From: Streptomyces gardneri
Lineage (GTDB): Bacteria > Actinomycetota > Actinomycetes > Streptomycetales > Streptomycetaceae
Reading direction: 5' to 3'
Assembly (NCBI RefSeq): GCF_006539185.1
Contig: NZ_BJMN01000005.1
Span: forward strand, 248,001-312,000
DNA: 64,000 nt
Shown piece after piece: positions 46,741 through 64,000 of the stretch (positions within the stretch are counted from its first letter, which is position 1; each line of letters starts with the position of its first letter). Under the pieces are notes generated by a model, which saw only the letters and a list, made by a program, of their open reading frames with translations, did no database searches and was not told the DNA's origin. Position numbers and translations under genes: made by a program.

Positions 46741-46825
46741 GCCGCACCCCGCGCACGGAGGGGTGCCGAGCCGCGCCCGGGACCACCCACACCGACGCAC
46801 CTCCAGGGAAAGGCCACTTCGTACG

Positions 46826-61164
<14,339 letters not shown>

Positions 61165-61168
<4 letters not shown>

Positions 61169-61374
61169 CGACCAACCCCTTCGAGGACCCGCAAGGCCGC
61201 TTCCTGGTCCTGGTGAACGAGGAGAACCAGCACTCGCTGTGGCCCGCCTTCGCCGCGGTGCCCGCGGGCTGGCGAACCGCCTTCGGCGAGGACACCAGGG
61301 AAGCGTGCCTGACCTACGTGGAGTCCCACTGGACCGACCTCCGCCCGACGAGCCTGGTCGCCCGGCAGGGCTGA
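61165..61374 (+). CDS. MbtH-like NRPS chaperone
   Basis: 69 residues. Family signature is complete: [32 protein letters not shown], and [17 protein letters not shown] overlaps the NRPS stop by 4 bases (ATGA), so it is translated with the NRPS. MbtH proteins bind adenylation domains and are needed for their folding or activity. Last gene of the NRPS transcript, followed by a strong hairpin. Confidence 0.95.
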
Positions 61375-61406
61375 CCGGGCAGGCCTGAGGAAGGGCCGGG
61401 CAAGGA

Positions 61407-61457
61407 ACACGAAGGAGGGGCGTCACGACGGATAGTCGTGACGCCCCTCCTTCGTGT
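61407..61457. terminator. Bidirectional terminator between MbtH and ABC genes
   Basis: Perfect 23-bp stem (61407-61429 with 61435-61457) and 5-base loop between convergent genes. Confidence 0.88.
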
Positions 61458-61463
61458 CGCCCC

Positions 61464-63347
61464 TCAGGGGGCCGGTACGACCGGGACCTCGTGGCCCGCG
61501 GCCGGCTTCGGCACCTTCTCCGCCGGGTGCCGCCGGCTGTCCGACCACGCCGCCCAGAGGTCGGCGTAGCGCCCGCCCGCGGAGATCAGCTCCTCGTGGG
61601 TGCCGTTCTCCACGACACGGCCCGCGTCCAGGACGACCACGCGGTCGGCGGTCGCGGCCTGCGGAAGGCGGTGGGCGACCATCAGCCCCGTGCGGCCCTC
61701 CAGAGCGCGGGTCGCCGCGTCCTCCAGGACGCGGGCGCCCGCGCTGCCCGCGTCGGCCGTCGCCTCGTCGAGGATGGCGACCGGCGGGTCGGCGAGGACC
61801 AGCCGGGCCAGGGCGAGATGCTGCGCCTGCGTCACCGTCAGCCGGTGGCCGCCCTCTCCGACGACCGTCGCCAGGCCCTCGGGCAGCGCCTCCGCCCACT
61901 CCAGGGCTCCGACCTTGTCCAGGGCCGCGCGCAGTTCCTCGTCGCCTGCTTCGGGGCGCGCCAGGCGCAGGTCCTCGGCGAGCGGTCCGGCGAAGACGTG
62001 CACCTCCTGGCTGATGAGGGTCACCGCGCGCCGGACCCCGGCCGGGCCCAGCTTCCCGACGGGCACCCCGCCGAGCGTGATCGAGCCGGACGTCGCTTCG
62101 TGGACCCCGGCGATGACCTTCGCGAGGGTCGTCTTGCCCGCCCCGCTGGCGCCGACCAGCGCGACCCGTTCCCCGCTCCGTACCGCGAGGTCGATCTCGT
62201 GCAGGACCGGAGCGCCCGTGCCGTAGGCGTGGCTGAGCCCCGAGACCGTGACCGAGCCGTCCACGGGGGCGTCGGCCCCCTGCGGCGCGGGCTCGGCCGG
62301 GAGGGCCGAGACCCCCACCAGACGGGCGAAGCTCGCGCCCGCGGACTGGGCGTCGTCCAGGAGGTACAGCGTCGCGTTGATCGGGTTGAAGAGGCTGTGG
62401 AAGTAGAGCGCGGCGGCCGTCGCCGTACCGATGCTCGCCGAGCCGCCGTCGACCAGGACGAAGCCCGTGGCGAGCATCGCGGCCAGGCCGATGAACTCGG
62501 CGAGGTTCAGCCGCGAGAAGAAGCCCGAGACGAGGTGGATGCCCCGCAGGCCGAGGTCGCGCGCCGCCGCCGACCGCTCCTCCAGGAGGCCGGAGTGCGT
62601 CCCGCCGAGCCGGAAGGCGCGGACGGTCCGCGCGCCGCCGACGCTGTCGAGCAGCTGGTGCTGCAAGGCCCCGGTGGCGATGCGGTGTTCGCCGTACACG
62701 GGGGAGGAGCGGCGCATGTACCAGCGTACGGAGAAGACCTGTACCGGCGCGGCGAGGAGCGCGGCGAGCAGGAACCGCCAGTCGAGCACGGCGAGTCCGG
62801 CGAAGGTGAGCACGATGGTGAGCGCGGACCGGCTGAACTCGGGGAGCGCCTGCCGCACCGACTTGGCGATCATGGTCACGTCGCTCGTCACCCGGGAGAC
62901 GAGGTCCCCGGAGCCGGCCGCCTCGACGCGTTCGAGCGGCAGCCGCAGCGCCCGCTCGATGAACTGCTCGCGCAGCGCGGCGAGCACGGTCTCGCCGAGC
63001 CGGGCGACGAGCGTGCCGCCGACTGCGGTGGCCGCGCCGCGGGCGATCGCGACGGCGATCAGCAGGACGAGCGGCACCGTCAGGGCCTGGGCCCCGCGCT
63101 GCTCCACCACCAGGTCGACGATGCGCCCGAGCAGGGGAGCGGTCAGCAGCCCGACGGCGGTCCCGGCGACGAGGACGGAGAGCGCGCCCACGGCCAGGAG
63201 CCGGTGGCCGTGGAGCATGGTGCGCAGCGCCGCCATGGACTCGGCGCCGGTGGCGGTCGGCAGGAGCGCGCGGTCCTGGGGGGTTCCGCTCATGGTCTGT
63301 TCCGTCTCCCTCGTGTCACCCGGACGGCGTGCCTCGTCGTTCGTCAT
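61464..63347 (-). CDS. ABC exporter-type half transporter (active-site partner with degenerate signature)
   Basis: 627 residues, ATG start overlapping the previous half transporter's stop by 4 bases. N-terminal six-TM domain (about 45-330), then an NBD: Walker A GASGAGKTT, Walker B VAILDEATAD with the catalytic Glu, but the signature reads LTVTQ instead of LSGGQ. Its partner has the opposite pattern, so the two should pair into one catalytic site and one non-catalytic site. In siderophore clusters such heterodimers export the siderophore or, as in IrtAB, import it. Convergent with MbtH. Confidence 0.88.
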   Translation of the reverse strand: MTNDEARRPGDTRETEQTMSGTPQDRALLPTATGAESMAALRTMLHGHRLLAVGALSVLVAGTAVGLLTAPLLGRIVDLVVEQRGAQALTVPLVLLIAVAIARGAATAVGGTLVARLGETVLAALREQFIERALRLPLERVEAAGSGDLVSRVTSDVTMIAKSVRQALPEFSRSALTIVLTFAGLAVLDWRFLLAALLAAPVQVFSVRWYMRRSSPVYGEHRIATGALQHQLLDSVGGARTVRAFRLGGTHSGLLEERSAAARDLGLRGIHLVSGFFSRLNLAEFIGLAAMLATGFVLVDGGSASIGTATAAALYFHSLFNPINATLYLLDDAQSAGASFARLVGVSALPAEPAPQGADAPVDGSVTVSGLSHAYGTGAPVLHEIDLAVRSGERVALVGASGAGKTTLAKVIAGVHEATSGSITLGGVPVGKLGPAGVRRAVTLISQEVHVFAGPLAEDLRLARPEAGDEELRAALDKVGALEWAEALPEGLATVVGEGGHRLTVTQAQHLALARLVLADPPVAILDEATADAGSAGARVLEDAATRALEGRTGLMVAHRLPQAATADRVVVLDAGRVVENGTHEELISAGGRYADLWAAWSDSRRHPAEKVPKPAAGHEVPVVPAP

Positions 63348-64000
63348 GCCAGGACCGCCGCTCGGTACGTCTCGTCGGCGGCGAGCAGGTCGTTGTGGTG
63401 GCCTTCCGCCCGTACGGCGCCGTCCTCCAGGACCACCACCCGGTCCGTCACCGCGAGGAGCGCGGGACTGGTGGTGACGAGGACGGTCGTACGGCCCCGG
63501 CGGACCTCCCGCAGCCGGCGCGCGATCCGCGACTCGGTGACGGTGTCGACGGCGGTCGTCGGATCGTGCAGGACGAGCACGGACCGGTCGGCGGCGAGCG
63601 CCCGGGCGAGCGCCACGCGCTGGCGCTGGCCGCCGGAGAGGGACCGGCCGCGCTCGGCGAGGAGGGTGTCCACGCCGTCCGGCAGCAGCAGTGCCACGTC
63701 GTCGGCGGCGGAGGCGGTGAGGGCGCTGTCGACCGCCGTCGTGTCGCCGTCGGCCCCGGACCGTACGTTGTCGAGGAGGGTGCTCTCGAAGAGGTCCGCG
63801 TCGTGGTGGGCGACCAGGACCGCCCGGCGCAGCGCGTCGGGGTCGAGCCCGGTCAGGGGTACGCCGTCGAGCTCGACCGTGCCCTCGGCGGGGTCCTTCT
63901 CCCGGGCCAGGCAGAGCAGCAGGTCTGCGGCGGCCGCCGGGTCCCTGGTGACGATGCCGGTCAGGCCGCCGGCGGGCAGGTCGAGGTCCACCCCGCGCAG
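63344..64000 (-). CDS. ABC exporter-type half transporter, NBD portion (N-terminal part outside window)
   Basis: Last 218 residues of a half transporter; the membrane domain lies beyond the window. The Walker A region reads GIVTRDPAAAADLL and lacks the GK[ST] loop; Walker B VLVLHDPTTAVD has Pro where the catalytic Glu should be. The signature LSGGQRQRVALARAL is intact, complementing the degenerate signature of the downstream partner. First gene of the coupled pair. Promoter and full length cannot be seen. Confidence 0.85.
   Translation of the reverse strand: MRGVDLDLPAGGLTGIVTRDPAAAADLLLCLAREKDPAEGTVELDGVPLTGLDPDALRRAVLVAHHDADLFESTLLDNVRSGADGDTTAVDSALTASAADDVALLLPDGVDTLLAERGRSLSGGQRQRVALARALAADRSVLVLHDPTTAVDTVTESRIARRLREVRRGRTTVLVTTSPALLAVTDRVVVLEDGAVRAEGHHNDLLAADETYRAAVLA

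Overview
The window is high-GC DNA (roughly 70-75% by eye) with GTG starts, long antisense open frames, purine-rich ribosome binding sites and gene families typical of Streptomyces or a close actinobacterial relative. It reads as an accessory chromosomal region with sugar-uptake and glycan-degradation loci, drug-efflux operons and, on the right, an iron-regulated siderophore NRPS cluster. No rRNA, tRNA, CRISPR array or prophage was seen.

Left part (1-11.7 kb): a styrene-monooxygenase-like flavoprotein cut by the window edge; a divergent TetR/MFS efflux pair with a palindromic operator; a class II aldolase and FAD/NAD(P)-binding protein pair next to an AraC regulator, with AraC-style direct repeats in front of the FAD gene and a 20-residue leader peptide overlapping the AraC start; and a MerR-HEAT fusion regulator translated directly after a separate HEAT-repeat protein, behind a MerR-type operator.

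Glycan part (10.4-26.2 kb): a ROK regulator divergent from a sugar ABC importer (lipoprotein plus two permeases, no ATPase) and a GH1 beta-glucosidase; an APH-like kinase; then a LacI regulator divergent from a secreted set: a discoidin/beta-helix protein, a discoidin-flanked TIM-barrel glycosidase, a DUF1996 protein and a second GH1. A perfect LacI palindrome precedes the secreted set. Together these suggest extracellular attack on a (probably beta-linked) glucan, import of oligosaccharides and intracellular hydrolysis to glucose.

Middle part (26.2-40.9 kb): an MMPL transporter; a ferredoxin, a frameshifted P450, a DrrAB-type ABC transporter, a DUF4097 protein and a ribbon-helix-helix (RHH) protein. 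The start of the RHH gene is preceded by an array of 8-bp palindromes spaced by about one helical turn. Then come an AlkD-like protein, a peptidoglycan-binding remnant, mtnC with its own tiny coupled upstream frame, several small secreted or unknown proteins, a Tat-exported GH43 protein and an XRE-TM-ricin-lectin fusion.

Right part (41-64 kb): a siderophore locus with three iron-box-like sites, containing a MarR-like regulator, a dimethylargininase-family enzyme, an N-hydroxyornithine formyltransferase, an ornithine N-monooxygenase, a siderophore-binding lipoprotein, a 4780-residue NRPS (C-A-T x4 plus terminal C), MbtH and a heterodimeric ABC exporter-type transporter running off the edge. 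The second adenylation domain reads as serine and the third as N5-hydroxyornithine. With the formyltransferase and the erythrochelin-like layout, the predicted product is foroxymithine or a close relative. A 160-bp MITE-like element with TA ends sits between the binding-protein gene and the NRPS.
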